NCBI GenBank assembly: GCA_016165875.1
Contig: JABBOT010000003.1
Span: 36,706,672 to 36,770,671, forward strand
Source: Acanthopleura granulata
Lineage: Eukaryota; Mollusca; Polyplacophora; Chitonida; Chitonidae
DNA: 64,000 bases
Reading direction: 5' to 3'
The position numbers and the translations under genes were made by a program. The notes beneath the pieces are model-generated. The model worked only from the letters and a program-made list of their open reading frames with translations, was not told where the DNA came from and did no database searches. Shown here one piece after another: positions 51,401 through 62,110 of this stretch. Each line of letters opens with the position of its first letter. The first letter of the stretch is position 1.

Positions 51401-54400
51401 AGTGGGTGCAAGGTTCATTTATTCTAATAATTTATTAGTGGTAAGTTGTTACAAGCCTATATGTACAACAGGGGAAATGATACCAGTAAGACTGTCAGTG
51501 ACAGTAGGTGAAACAGACAATTAGCCATGTTGTACAAACTTTGAAAATGCAAAAGGCTATGTCAGAAATGCAAGCAACACTTAAGGGCTGTCAGTGAGCC
51601 AGACAGTCGTTGGGAGTGCGCGTGACCAGAATTTCTTTGCTGTGGGCCAAGCAAACCCAAGTGGCTGTGGTAAAGCATTGTAACACTCTGTAGTCACACA
51701 GAATCCAGTATTTTCTGTGCATTTTATGCCAGTCTCTTTGTCAGAGAAGTCTGTAGTGTAGAAGCATAGGCCCAGACAACCATGTGCTTTTGTTTATCTC
51801 ATGTATGCGCAATGATGCACCACTATAAACAGCTGGCTTATACACCTGAAATAACATTTCAGAATATTTCGACACTCTTTACAGGTGTCTTATTCCTAGC
51901 ATACCCTACAAAAGGCCAAATTTTGGAAAATATTGCCTGATAATTTAACTTTAATAATTGGAGAAAAAAATTCCCTATATTCATGTGCACTGACAGTACA
52001 AACATTTACAGGTAATTTTGACACTATAATTTGGTGCATACATGCAAGGCATGAAGTTCAGGGCCTGGTTTCACCAAATTTCTTTTCTCTTTTTTGCTTA
52101 AGCAACGTATAACTATATTATATGTACTTATGTAGTGATTGATTTAAGGGTTTTTTTTAGAAACACTCCATGTTGGACCTTGATAAAAAAAACTGTTGAC
52201 TTCAGCAATTTACTGAACTTCCAAAGTTTAGTCAAACCGGGTCCAGCATTTTAAAGACTGAAAATATAGCCCAAATTACGCTACTAAACAGATGAAGATA
52301 TCAAAAAGCTGTATTTAACCCTGGCGTCTCATTCAGTTACAAATCTATCAAAATGAGGAACCGGCAGAGCACTGAAGTAGGACTTCCCTCAGTCACACCA
52401 CTCATTTCAGTAACAGCCCCTTATTTTTCCACCTCATATAAACATATCCATCTTCTCACATATGAAATGCATGAACAGTTATTTTTTTCGTGTTTGCTAT
52501 GTTACAAAACAGAGTTTTCATTCCATGATTGTGACAAAATGTCCAACTTCAGTTCATCCCAGCCTTGTCTGGTGGGAAGACATGAAACTGCGAGTTCCTC
52601 GAGGTCACGGATGAGTAAAGGAAAATCTATTGCGGCTATACCAGCCTCCGAGATGACGCACCGGGGTTAGAGTTCAAGGGCAGCGGGTCAACTAACGACT
52701 CCAAATCGGCTGGCTCGGACATTTCTGTGGCCATCCTCAAGGCCATCTGCAACATGTCCTCTTCGGTCTCTTTTGTTCCTGGCTTCACATCAACTGGCTC
52801 CTTACCTGTAACAAAGGTCAGAGACCAGCCATTACTCTGCTGCCAGCATGAAGGCACTGTCTTAACTGTGGTTCCTGTTATGAAGTAATGACGTGCAGAT
52901 GTTTGCCTCATGACGTTAACCACAATGTAGTATGTCTATGTATGGATGCTTAGGTTTTCCACTGCACTTGACAATTTTTCAGTTAAATGATAAGGAATCT
53001 TTAGAATGTATATGTGTACTGTGTCTTCTTGTTCATGCCGCCAAAGTGCTGCCATCACTGGAACATCATGCCACAGACACCAGGCATGACACCCCACCTA
53101 ATTACATTATGCTGACCAGTCCTGCTTCCTTGCCTCAAACTCACAGCCTTAGTGAGGCAGCAACAAGTAGCATTCATACACTCTTGGGTATGGCCCAACG
53201 CAGGACTGACCCTGGATCTTCCGACCCCGAGACGAACGCAACGCTTTAAAATTGATCACTTACTTGACAGTGGTCAGGTTTTACAGATACAGGTAAGATT
53301 TTTGGAGGAAGAAATATTCTAGACCTTTCAATCCACAAAAGCAGATTTCCACAGACTCATAAATCACACTGAAACTCTGTTTTAGATACATGTAAGCATG
53401 TGCATGTAAGTACATGGATTTCTATGAGTGAATGAAATACACCATAAAATAAGCAAAGCTGCCATTTCCTCAAGTACGTTGAATCAACCGATCAAATATG
53501 ATAATCATGTGATTCAAACATTCCTGGCTTCCTCTCCGGCCGTACGTGGGAAGGTCTGCCAGCAACCTGCGAATGGTCGTGGGTTTCCCCCGGGCTCTGC
53601 TCGGTTTCCTCCCACCATAATGCTGGCCGTCGTCGTATAAGTGAAATATTCTTCAGTACGGCGTAAAACACCAGTCAAATAAATAAATAAATAAAGCAAA
53701 CATTCTAACATCGCTCTTGAAGAGGACTTCATTATCACAGAGACAAGATGATAATGTGACACAGCTGTCATTTCAACTAAGACAATAGGGTTGATCATGT
53801 GTTTTCCATGTAATATGCCTAACCAACCGATTAGGAGCAAATAAACTTGTGGCCACAGTATCTTTCTCCGATAAGTCGACATGGTCATTCTTAACCTCTC
53901 AGAATACAGGCTGGGAATATAGGCATGACTATAGCAGCACCCACATGTGCAAGGGCTGATTTGTCACAATGTCGTATGTTTTTGGTACTGGGAAGGGAAA
54001 CTTTGACACACTCGAGGTGGTCTGAGTTTTAATTTCCTGGGCCTGAAACTATTCTCTAAAATCATATTTCAAACTTTTACTGCAGTCAGAAATGGAATTG
54101 TTGATTCGTCTCCTGATGCATAACCTTACCCACCTATTGGTCTACCTACCATCGACTACATCACCTACTGCCATTTCGTCATCGCTCTTCACACTTTCAT
54201 TGTCTGATCCCTTCTCCGCGGTTGCCACAGCTTCAGCCATCCGTAACAACTCTGCTTCAAAAGGGTCGGCAGGGATCTTCTCAAGTATTTCCTGTCCACA
54301 GGCAAGTAAGCAGTTGTTACTCACAAAGAAAAACTGTCATTTTAAATCTAATATTTCAAGGGGTCAAAAGGTTTGGCCATTCACACTTTTTCACGCACCC

Positions 54401-57400
54401 AAAACAGAAATGATGACCTCAAACTGTACCGCTGTCGTTACAATAACCCTCGAGTTTGGCATTAAACAATAATCCTAGAAATGAATGAAACAAGAACTTA
54501 TATCAGCTATAAAGCTACTACATGTAGATAATTAGGTTAAGCTGGTTCGACATTCAATTAACATCCAGCATCAAAATGTATTCATTCACATATTATAATG
54601 TCACAGATTACCAGTGGTTAAAGAACTTCATGTATTTATTATTTATTTCTTTGATTCATGTTTTATGACACACTCAAGAAAATTTCACTTATACAACAGG
54701 AGGAAACCTAGCAGAGCGCTGGGGGAAACCCACAAGCATATACAGGTTGCTGGCATACCTTGCCACCTACGGTCGGGCAGGAGGCCAGCATGAGCCGGAC
54801 TCACAGCGAACGCATTGGTGAGAGGTTCCTAATATAAAGCACTTCACCTACAACACAGTTGGCAGATTTGTTCCCAACAACAGCACTATAATGAGGGAAG
54901 GAGGTATTTAACATCTGGGAACATTTGTTTTTCAACAACTTTCTTAACATCCTGACATAAACTGAGTAGAGGTAGAAGATGCCTGTATACAAGGAACTAG
55001 TGTCTTCAACTTTCTTAACATCCTGACTTTAACATAAATGGAGTAGAGGTAGAAGACGCCAGTACACAATGTTTCAAAATGTTTACAAAAGAGGCTTCTT
55101 ATTTAACATATTTCAATGCATCATAATCCCCAGAATGTAAAAAAACTAAAGCCCAAGGGCTGTGAAATGGGTCTATTGCTCTTCTTCTAATTTTATTCTT
55201 GTTGTATCTAGTGACCAGTTGTCTTCCTGTACAATTCATTAGTCTTTCCCACACACATAGTGCCTATCCGTTATTGTGTCCGTAATGAGGGACCTGGCAG
55301 CAGTAGTTAGCACCATTTTGTGTCGATCTTTTCTTCGATAGCTCATGACATGAGTTCAAAGAGAATGCACTGCACTAGAACATCATGTTGTGATACACTG
55401 TAAGACTGAAGACATTTCTCCTAACAAAATTTGCAACTAAGTCCTTATCATTTTTATTTGTTCGATTACTGTGAGCATAAATTAAGTCCAAAATATCTTC
55501 GTTATTTGTATCACTGCTGTATCTGGCAAGAGATCAAGGCAACAATACATGGTTATTATAAATTTTTGTCAAGCTTGTATGGGGGAAAATTTTTGGCCTG
55601 ATGCTAGCTGGAGGCTTTGGACCCTTCGAATATACCTCCACTGCTTGTAAATGGTGAGAGGCATCAGCTAAATGTATTTTGTCAACTGAAAACTGGCACC
55701 ACTTGACTGTGGTTTGAGGATTGTCAGCTGACTTGAGACCTTGCAGAGAATTGGAGACTGCTAACACCAAGGTTATGGAAATTTACTGTTAATCATGGGA
55801 CCCCATAGAAAACAACTGATCATCAAATGTTGTACAGTCATATGAAATTCACACGTACAGATACTACTTTCAAATGAAATGAAATAAAATTTTCAAAAAA
55901 GTTTACAGCTTTATCATTCAACATCAGAGCGAAGAGTTATTTCTTGTGTTAAAATTGCTAATTTGAATCAGACACTTGATTTGTGAGGATGGGGAAGGGG
56001 CATTTTCAAGAAGAATATATATGTATACTAAGCCGAAAATCCAGCAACATCCAGCGGATGGTCATGGGTTTCCCGTGGGCTCTGTCCCGCTTCCTTCCAC
56101 CATAATACTGGCCACTGTCGTATAAGTGAAATATTCTTGAGTACCGCATAAAGCACCAATGAAATAAATAAATAAACCAAGAATCACATATTTCTCTGAC
56201 ACTCAACATTTAAAACCATATGAAAGCTGGACAACACAGTTTTTCAATACAGAATTAAGACTGTCCACAAAGCTGCAAATGTTTCAGGATATTTGTTTAA
56301 TAATATGCTCATTAAACTTCTATAATAGAAAAGAAATGTCTGCAGGCACTCATATGCACAGAACCACTGTTAAAGTTACCCTGAAACAGAAGGCAAAGAG
56401 ATAGAAAGGCCAAACATTGCACTTGAGCTTTGCTACCAAACCATGAAAGCAAACCCTATATACCGTTTTGTAATATTTATAAAATAAATTTAAATATGTT
56501 CTTATCCAATTATCCTATTAATTCAGCTTATGAAATTTAATATTGATGTGATTGCTAAGATAAGGAAAGTTTATACATATCAGGTTGTTCATTATTAGCC
56601 AGCAGGCGGTGATTTTCGGTTGCTGCAGGTGGCAAAACTGCTGCCCACTAAAGCTGATTAGAAAATACAAAGGAATATGTCGCTGCTGTTGTTTCGCTCT
56701 TGTGAAAGACAACACTTATACCACTGTGTTTGTCCATGTAAAAGCCTCATTTTCACATGATTTTGCCTCTATGCTATAGCTTTTGTTTATCATTTGGATG
56801 TAGCAGGAATATTATTAGCAGTATAACATTATTTATTTACTTATTTGACTGGTGCTTTACACTGTACTCAAGAATGTTTCATTTTTATGGTGAGAGCCAG
56901 CATTATGGTGGGAGGAAACCAGGCCCATCGGCAGGTTGCTGGCAGGCCTTCCCATGTACAGCAAAAGCAAGACATGATATCTGTGACTTCCTTACCTTGA
57001 TGTGTTTGAGAATGCTGGCTGAAGACTTCTTTGTAGTTGGGATGAAGCAGGGGATAGGTATGGGGACAGGAATGGGCAGGGGTACTGGGGTGGGGCAGCT
57101 GTACATGGCCATCGGAGTAGGGATGTAGATAGGCACAGGAACAGGCATTAGAACTGGTTTTCCCACATCTTCATCTGGAAACAGGAATTGTAGAAAATTT
57201 GAGATCTGATTCTCTTATCAAACCCTCAGAACATGTGATATACATAAAGCTCATGCTTTTTTATTGTTTTTAGGGAACAAAAGATTCTGAAGGCTGGCGT
57301 CTTTCTAGCCAATCTCTTTCTGGACACTCCACTTGTACAAATCAGAAAACTCAATATTTTCTCGCCATCAAAGTATCAAATACTGAATTTATTTCATGAA

Positions 57401-60400
57401 GACTCAATGCAAACTTTGCTTAAAACTTAATTTTCCGACATTTCTAAAGTGGCTAGAAAAAGCCCTGAAAAGAAGCATTTACTGCCACAGCCAATGAGGC
57501 ACTGAGAAACAGGGATCATTACTGCTCAACATGTACATGTACAGAAGGATGCAAGCCTTCAGCAGAAGAGCACTCTCTTCCAGTAACAATACAATTAATA
57601 ATAACAACTTAGGTAGCGTTTTCTTTTTGTCTTTGTTTTCTTTTGTTGTTTTTCTTTCAGACCAATTATATAACAATTATGACAAGAAACTCTGGATGTG
57701 ATTTCCCCAAGCTGACAACATAAAATAATACCAGTAAGCCCTCTCACTATTCATTGCGATAGATAGCTATGCTAGTCCAGACCTTATAAGGGTTATCTCC
57801 CTTCACCTAGGATTGGTGACCAGTATCTCACTGCCTCCCGTACCTTTTTGTGTCTCTTTTGTTTGGGTGCTGGGACGACAGGACGTGGCCTTGGTCTGCA
57901 CATAAGGTTTACACAGCAGGGACTTGTTCTTCACCTGTTTAGGGGGTGGGGGCTGTATGATGATCTGCTGCTGGTTGCTTGTTGCCTGAAATAATAACCA
58001 TCTTCAAATCACCTGTCAAACACAGCACAAATTATTGCTTCCATATTGTTTCCCGTTTGATTAGATTGCTGTTTTATGTTGATTAAATTATTCAATTCTA
58101 AGCTCTACTGTCAAGTTTAAGGGTTTACAAAACCAGAGTGCCAGAGTGGAAAAAACCAATGCCCTTTGATTGTCCCTGTCAAGCCGTGAGAAGTGTATAT
58201 TCGTGTATATATTTATTTATTTGATAGGCACCATGCTCAAGAGTATTTCCCGTATACAACAGTGGGACAGCATTATGGTTGGAGAAAAATAGGCAGAGCC
58301 TGGGGGAAATCCATGGCCATCTGCAGGTTGCCAGCTGACCTTCCCCTGTACGATAGGACAGGAAGCCATCAGGAGCTGGACTCACAGCAATCACAGCAGT
58401 GAGAAAGGTTCATGGGTCAACACGCTGACCACCAGGCTGGATTCAAGCCTGCAATATAACTGGTCAGACAATGACTGCCTGCCTTTGGTTGAATGTAATC
58501 AGCGAGGACACTACTTTGGTATTCTTTTGGTGTAGCAATAGCACAGATAATGTTACAATTCTTGTATAGGTACAAATATCTTTACATTTTTCACTTAGTT
58601 AGCATACCTTGACCGCTTGTGTCTGAGCATTGATGACCAGGGGCATCTGAGCTGGAGATTTGATGTTCACAGTCTGTGTTCTTGGCTGGCTACTGCTATT
58701 TACTGTCAAAAGACAAACAATGTTTATTTTTATCAGAGTGTGCAAACACAAATCACAAATTAAGGCAATCAACTATAGTTTCACCTCATAAATGCATTTT
58801 GGAGGTAAATAAATGTCAGAAAATATTACTTTTGGCGCAGAACCTTGACAGTTTGAAAATCAAATTTGAAATCATCTGCATAAAAAATCCAGTTTTGGCT
58901 TCATGACAACCCTTACGAAAACTCCATAAGAGCATGCGTCTTTACAATTAAGAATAATGCAGAGAAAAATTAATTAATTAATCAATAAAAAACATCTAAA
59001 CAAAACGTTCTTGAACGTCCACGGCCAATGTGCAAATTTACAACCTTTGTTGTTTTCATAAAGAAGATTTACAAACAAATAAAAAATTAATATAAACATC
59101 AATCTATACATGGACTACTGTACAAACATGTAGTGCATATGCTTGACATAGATATATCTTCATTTCAGGAAGCAGATAAAATATTACACATTAACATGTA
59201 AGAATGCCATTAATGAACACTCATTACACAAGTGCCAGCATACATGTAAATTCCAAATGAAAACTATAAATGTAGAATTTTCAAAAATATCTGTTTGGTA
59301 ACCTAGAACAAGTTTTGCAAATTTAAGGTAAAATTGTGTGGTAACCTGTTTTCGGTTGTGCAAATTGCAATAATGGAAACCTAAGGTAACCTGTGTGGCA
59401 ACCTGTTGGTTTCTTCAGTGTAAATGTTTCAGAGACTCAGACAGAATAAATGTTCTCAAATCTGAATAAAACAATTAAGTTGATATTTTTTAACTCAGAC
59501 AGCACTGCATTAGTAGTATGTAAGTGGGAAAAGCCAAGAAAATCTGTAATAACCTTTATGCCAGAACATTATTTCCATCAGCAGTTTTGAGGTTTTAAAC
59601 ACAAGCATGTTTGATTTTTCTAACGTATTCTTAAATTTGTTGTAAGTCTCTAGTCCATCTAGATGGTCGCCGGGCGTTATTTTAAAGTTCAGACATTCAT
59701 TTCATTCATGAAGATCCATCACAAATACTTAAAAATATCGCCGCAGATCTCTGAACTCAAAGTCCATGGACACAAGTGGCACTCCAGGTCACCTTTTTTA
59801 CCCATTTCTTTATAATTTTCCAGTTGAATCTCAAATCAAATCTTCTTTATTTACTATCTTTCCTGGTGAAACTAATTAACTCGCAGTCTTGTGGTTACAT
59901 TAGCTATGAGAACTTCAAACATACCAGATGGTTCACCGCTGGCAGCCATTTTGAAAAGTCTCGTAGCCTACATGTACTCTTGGTCCTGAACTAAAACGGA
60001 GATCTGGGATTGAAAACACCTTGAAAACTACGATGTTTTCTTGGCTGTTTGTAGTTTCCACTTCAATGCTCATAAAAGAATTGAGAAGGGCATAAAAATC
60101 ATTCTTTTCTGTCAATTTTGAATACAGGTAAGTGTGCGTGACATGAACTTGGATCTCCTCGAGAGATGTTCCAATGACTTTGGGTTCCGAGATCTGTTTT
60201 TTTGAGTACGGGTGATGGATTCTGGGTTGCGATGAATGTCAGAATTTTAAAATAATACCCTGATTTCATCTAGTAAGTCTCCTTGTCAAACTGAACCGTT
60301 CCCTACCATGCCTTGAGCAACTGCGATTGACAGGCAAATTTCCAGGACTAGAAGAATTTCTCTTATCTCCTCATTCTCAAGCACATTCTTCCACAACATA

Positions 60401-62110
60401 AGCTTGTACTTGATATTTGCATATTTCTGGTAGACAATTTTCTTCACTTGTTTCCACTGTTCCGGCAAGGTAAGCCCCACCATTACAGCTGTAACAGCAG
60501 GCGTCAACCATCAAGTCAGAGGTCCCTCACTTGAGAGCCTCTTACCTCGTCCGCATATGTTTATTGTCTCAGCAAGGTATGAACACTGTGTAGTACAGGA
60601 CATCCTGTAGGGTAGGGATGCCTGCTGGTGAGGGCACAGTTGCCAATCAGCTGTTTTCACTTGCCACTGTCAGGCAGATATGCATCCGCTTTGTACACAA
60701 ATTCAACATTCAAGATAAACATCCAAGAAATACTATCACACAGCCAACGGCAATTCTCCCCTTGATTTTAATTAAGATGATGAAAAATTTATGGGGAACG
60801 ATTTTGTTGTTATGGCTACCGATTACAGGCTGCATAAATTCAATTTAGTGAAACCTTATGTCACAGCCCTGCAAATATATAAATGTAAGTGTAGAAGTTG
60901 GGCATGGGACGATACTTTTGTATACATGTACATACATGTATGTCTTCCTCGCAAATGTTTACCTTGTCATGATGCATGCCCTGCAGATATTCACAACACA
61001 ACAGCAGAGTGGAAGAGACAAGAAAACATTTACATGTGCACTGTGCAAACAATGCCCACAGAACGACAGAACTTTGGGATTACTGTCATTATATGGCCCA
61101 AATGCATGTAGCAAAAACCATGCAAGCCAACAGAACTTTGAATGTGTTCTAATTCGCAATTTTAGCATGATCTGAGTCGCAGTTTAATAATGTATATGTA
61201 ATTTGATTGTACATGCATGTCCAAGCAGATATGGACCTACAGGCCATGTATTAAAGTAAAATATTCTTGAAAGAATGATATATATTAATAGGTACATATA
61301 CTGTACATGTACAAGCTTAAAACTAGCACACTTTAGGCCACTCTCTAAAAATACTTGTTATGCGTATTAACCAAACAAATCTTTTAAAACCAACAACATT
61401 CAACGTGCAACATTTAAAAACGTTAATAAAATCTTCACTGACAGCTGTCTTTACATTTTTAATCGTAAAATTTGCTAAAATATTAGTCACTGGGAACATT
61501 TGAGCACAATTTTGATGAGATACATGTAGTTCAGTAATTTATTATACCAAAAAGACTTCAATTTTTTTGAAGGATGCGTAGTCATATATTTATAGGTGTT
61601 AATACTACATACACTTACATAGGGCCATATCTAGAAAAAAAAATTTTAGGTTCTGATCCCAAACCTCATAAATACAGCGTGATTAAGCATTAATAGATTT
61701 TATAAAATGCAACACTCAATACTGCTTTCTCAGGGAGTTCAAGTATGTGACAGACAGATATTTGTATGATAACTTAACCTTTTATTGGTATACCATCATA
61801 TTTGTGTTCAGTTTACTTGTTATTTTTAAAACAGTTCAAGGGAACAAACATTTTCTGGAACTAAAATGGTTCTAGATATGTCCATGCTACATGTAGAGAT
61901 CTGCAGGTAGGCAAGTTTACTGGGAACAGGTGTTAAGGGTTATAACTGCTGTAGAAGAAAGAGAATTTTAGTACAAGTCAGACATAAACCAGCATCATTT
62001 GTTAGTATAGTGTTAGCTAATCAATTTACCTGTTCTGGGATTAAGAGATTTTACACCGGATGTGATTGGAGGATGAGCAGCTGCACTGGCTGGAGGGGGT
62101 TTAGGGACAG
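42299..62110 (-). CDS. ZMYM2/3/4-type zinc-finger MYM protein, C-terminal part (5' end beyond window)
   Basis: Eleven coding exons on the minus strand: 62110-62030, 58702-58608, 57985-57844, 57174-56996, 54291-54150, 52805-52662, 49089-48637, 48000-47875, 44070-43801, 43525-43411 and 42476-42299 (TAG). All use AG/GT borders and matching phases. In order they encode a low-complexity Pro/Ala segment, a Gln/Thr-rich stretch, the proline-rich block PVPVPIYIPTPMAMYSCPTP, the family segment ILEKIPADPFEAELLRMAEA, an acidic linker, a basic nuclear-signal-like run (RERRARNRKTTTKR, RRSKRQR), and the conserved C-terminal domain from KYMYGVNAWKHWV to EVQEAYANIS. In ZMYM2, ZMYM3, ZMYM4 and QRICH1 this last domain derives from a Crypton tyrosine recombinase. 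The P-rich and EKIP segments point to ZMYM2/4 rather than QRICH1. Relatives sit in LSD1-CoREST-HDAC chromatin complexes. The MYM fingers are not in the window. Confidence 0.9.
43801..44070 (-). CDS. ZMYM-type exon, core of the recombinase-derived domain
   Basis: Encodes [39 protein letters not shown] and SFSHIMKHWKKN, highly characteristic of ZMYM2/3/4. The acceptor is TCATGTTCAG and the donor GTACTG. Confidence 0.93.
44071..47874. other. ZMYM-type intron
   Basis: Contains copy 1 of a 1.2-kb duplicated block (44935-46140), a foldback piece near 47690-47765 and GACAGACGGACA-type short repeats near 44325 and 44470-44580. No coding region recognised. Confidence 0.55.
44935..46140. repeat. Duplicated intronic block, copy 1
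   Basis: Matches 55135-56710 in order and orientation over several segments: GGGAAATGGGTCTATTGC.., GCAACTAAGTCCTTA.., and GTTCATTAGTAGCCAGCAGG... It contains a SINE remnant at about 45866-45900 and a 62-bp internal duplication ending in ACTGTAAGACT. Confidence 0.8.
48637..49089 (-). CDS. ZMYM-type large exon
   Basis: The first half encodes a basic, nuclear-signal-like region and an acidic Ser/Glu linker. The second half starts the C-terminal domain (FLLKYMYGVNAWKHWVVQKN, then NYSLCLFVKEVRKPNGDEYA and SILYLCL). It is noticeably richer in GC than the surrounding introns. Confidence 0.93.
50513..50607. repeat. 27-bp tandem repeat, about three units
   Basis: ACACATTTATCCTACATGAA and the following ACCACA repeat, the first unit diverged. 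Confidence 0.8.
51040..51187. mobile_element. Foldback/MITE-like element, copy 2
   Basis: AGGTGCCTGACATTTTTGAA at the left, mirrored by TTCAAAACTGTCAGGCACAT at the right. The same family as 30879-31025. Confidence 0.75.
51590..51850. repeat. Dispersed repeat, copy 2
   Basis: Aligns in the same orientation with 33025-33380, with point changes and small indels. Confidence 0.5.
52806..54149. other. ZMYM-type intron
   Basis: Contains a SINE at 53521-53694. Otherwise nothing recognised. Confidence 0.55.
53521..53694 (+). mobile_element. SINE lacking the tRNA-like head
   Basis: Begins at CTGGCTTCCTCTCCGGCCGT and keeps an almost consensus body and an AAATAAATAAATAAATAAA tail, so it looks relatively young. 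Confidence 0.88.
54632..54832 (-). mobile_element. SINE, minus orientation
   Basis: Tail complement, ACTCAAGAAAATTTCACTTA, CAGGAGGAAACC, CAGGTTGCTGGCATACC, and part of the head. Confidence 0.82.
55135..56710. repeat. Duplicated intronic block, copy 2
   Basis: Second copy of 44935-46140. It keeps the longer SINE (56038-56177) and about 300 bp after it that copy 1 lacks. The right part (GTTCATTATTAGCCAGCAGG) then resumes. Confidence 0.8.
56038..56177 (+). mobile_element. SINE 3' half inside the duplicated block
   Basis: CCAGCAACATCCAGCGGATG through GTCGTATAAGTGAAATATTC to an AAATAAATAAATAAA tail. Confidence 0.82.
56828..56963 (-). mobile_element. SINE fragment, minus orientation
   Basis: Tail complement, GTACTCAAGAATGTTTCA, GGTGGGAGGAAACCAGGCCC, GCAGGTTGCTGGCAGGCC. 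It ends 33 bp before the proline-rich exon's splice donor. Confidence 0.82.
56996..57174 (-). CDS. ZMYM-type proline-rich exon
   Basis: Alternating Pro and hydrophobic residues (VPVPIYIPTPMAMYS, VPLPIPVPIPIPCFIPTT) followed by KKSSASILKHIK. This is the diagnostic segment just upstream of the EKIP...EAELL motif in ZMYM2-4. Confidence 0.92.
57175..57843. other. ZMYM-type intron
   Basis: No repeat or gene recognised. Confidence 0.5.
57986..58607. other. ZMYM-type intron
   Basis: Mostly occupied by the SINE at 58207-58440. Confidence 0.55.
58207..58440 (-). mobile_element. SINE, minus orientation, diverged
   Basis: Tail complement, ATGCTCAAGAGTATTTCC, GCAGGTTGCCAGCTGACC, and a recognisable but mutated head. 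Confidence 0.8.
58703..59924. other. ZMYM-type intron
   Basis: AT-rich, no gene recognised. Confidence 0.5.
59925..59949 (-). CDS. Candidate alternative first exon of the ZMYM-type gene
   Basis: ATG at 59949-59947 in the context CAAAATGG encodes MAASGEPS plus one base, then a consensus donor GGTATG. Its phase fits the acceptor of the exon at 58702, as does the internal exon at 62030. An in-frame TAG lies 18 nt upstream, as part of a minimal start-stop pair ATGTAG at 59973-59968, so the frame cannot come from an upstream exon. Splicing to 58702 gives a closed protein of 622 residues without MYM fingers. Promoter activity is inferred. Confidence 0.5.
60286..60507 (-). pseudogene. hAT-type transposase C-terminal fragment, decayed
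   Basis: The minus-strand frame reads PEQWKQVKKIVYQKYANIK, then LWKNVLENEEIREILLVLEI and CLSIAVAQGMVGNGSV, then a stop. This resembles the dimerisation region of hAT transposases and related ZNF862-like proteins, where a leucine-rich segment leads into an E-R-G-F-S motif. Here that motif is degraded. It lies in the ZMYM intron, just upstream of the candidate alternative first exon. The family call rests on pattern memory only. Confidence 0.4.
60508..62029. other. ZMYM-type intron
   Basis: Holds MITE-like copy 2 (61621-61888). No coding region recognised. Confidence 0.5.
61621..61888. mobile_element. MITE-like repeat, copy 2
   Basis: CATATCTAGAA near the left end is mirrored by TTCTAGATATG at the right. 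Same family as 26681-26972. Confidence 0.6.
62030..62110 (-). CDS. ZMYM-type internal exon, Pro/Ala-rich
   Basis: The acceptor CTTGGCCAATTGCAG is followed by coding for VPKPPPASAAAHPPITSGVK and SLNPRT, then the donor GTAAAT. Both phases fit the exon at 58702. Low complexity makes it less certain than the others. Confidence 0.7.

Larger units (their letters stand above)
49090..52661. other. ZMYM-type intron
   Basis: Contains a 27-bp tandem repeat at 50513-50607, foldback element copy 2 at 51040-51187 and dispersed repeat copy 2 at 51590-51850. No coding region recognised. Confidence 0.55.
54292..56995. other. ZMYM-type intron
   Basis: Contains SINEs at 54632, 56038 and 56828 and copy 2 of the duplicated block. 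No coding region recognised. Confidence 0.55.

Noticed and set aside
60861..61175. Several overlapping frames of 60-106 codons on both strands
   Set aside because: Overlapping frames in low-complexity ATACATG-rich sequence, none with recognisable motifs.
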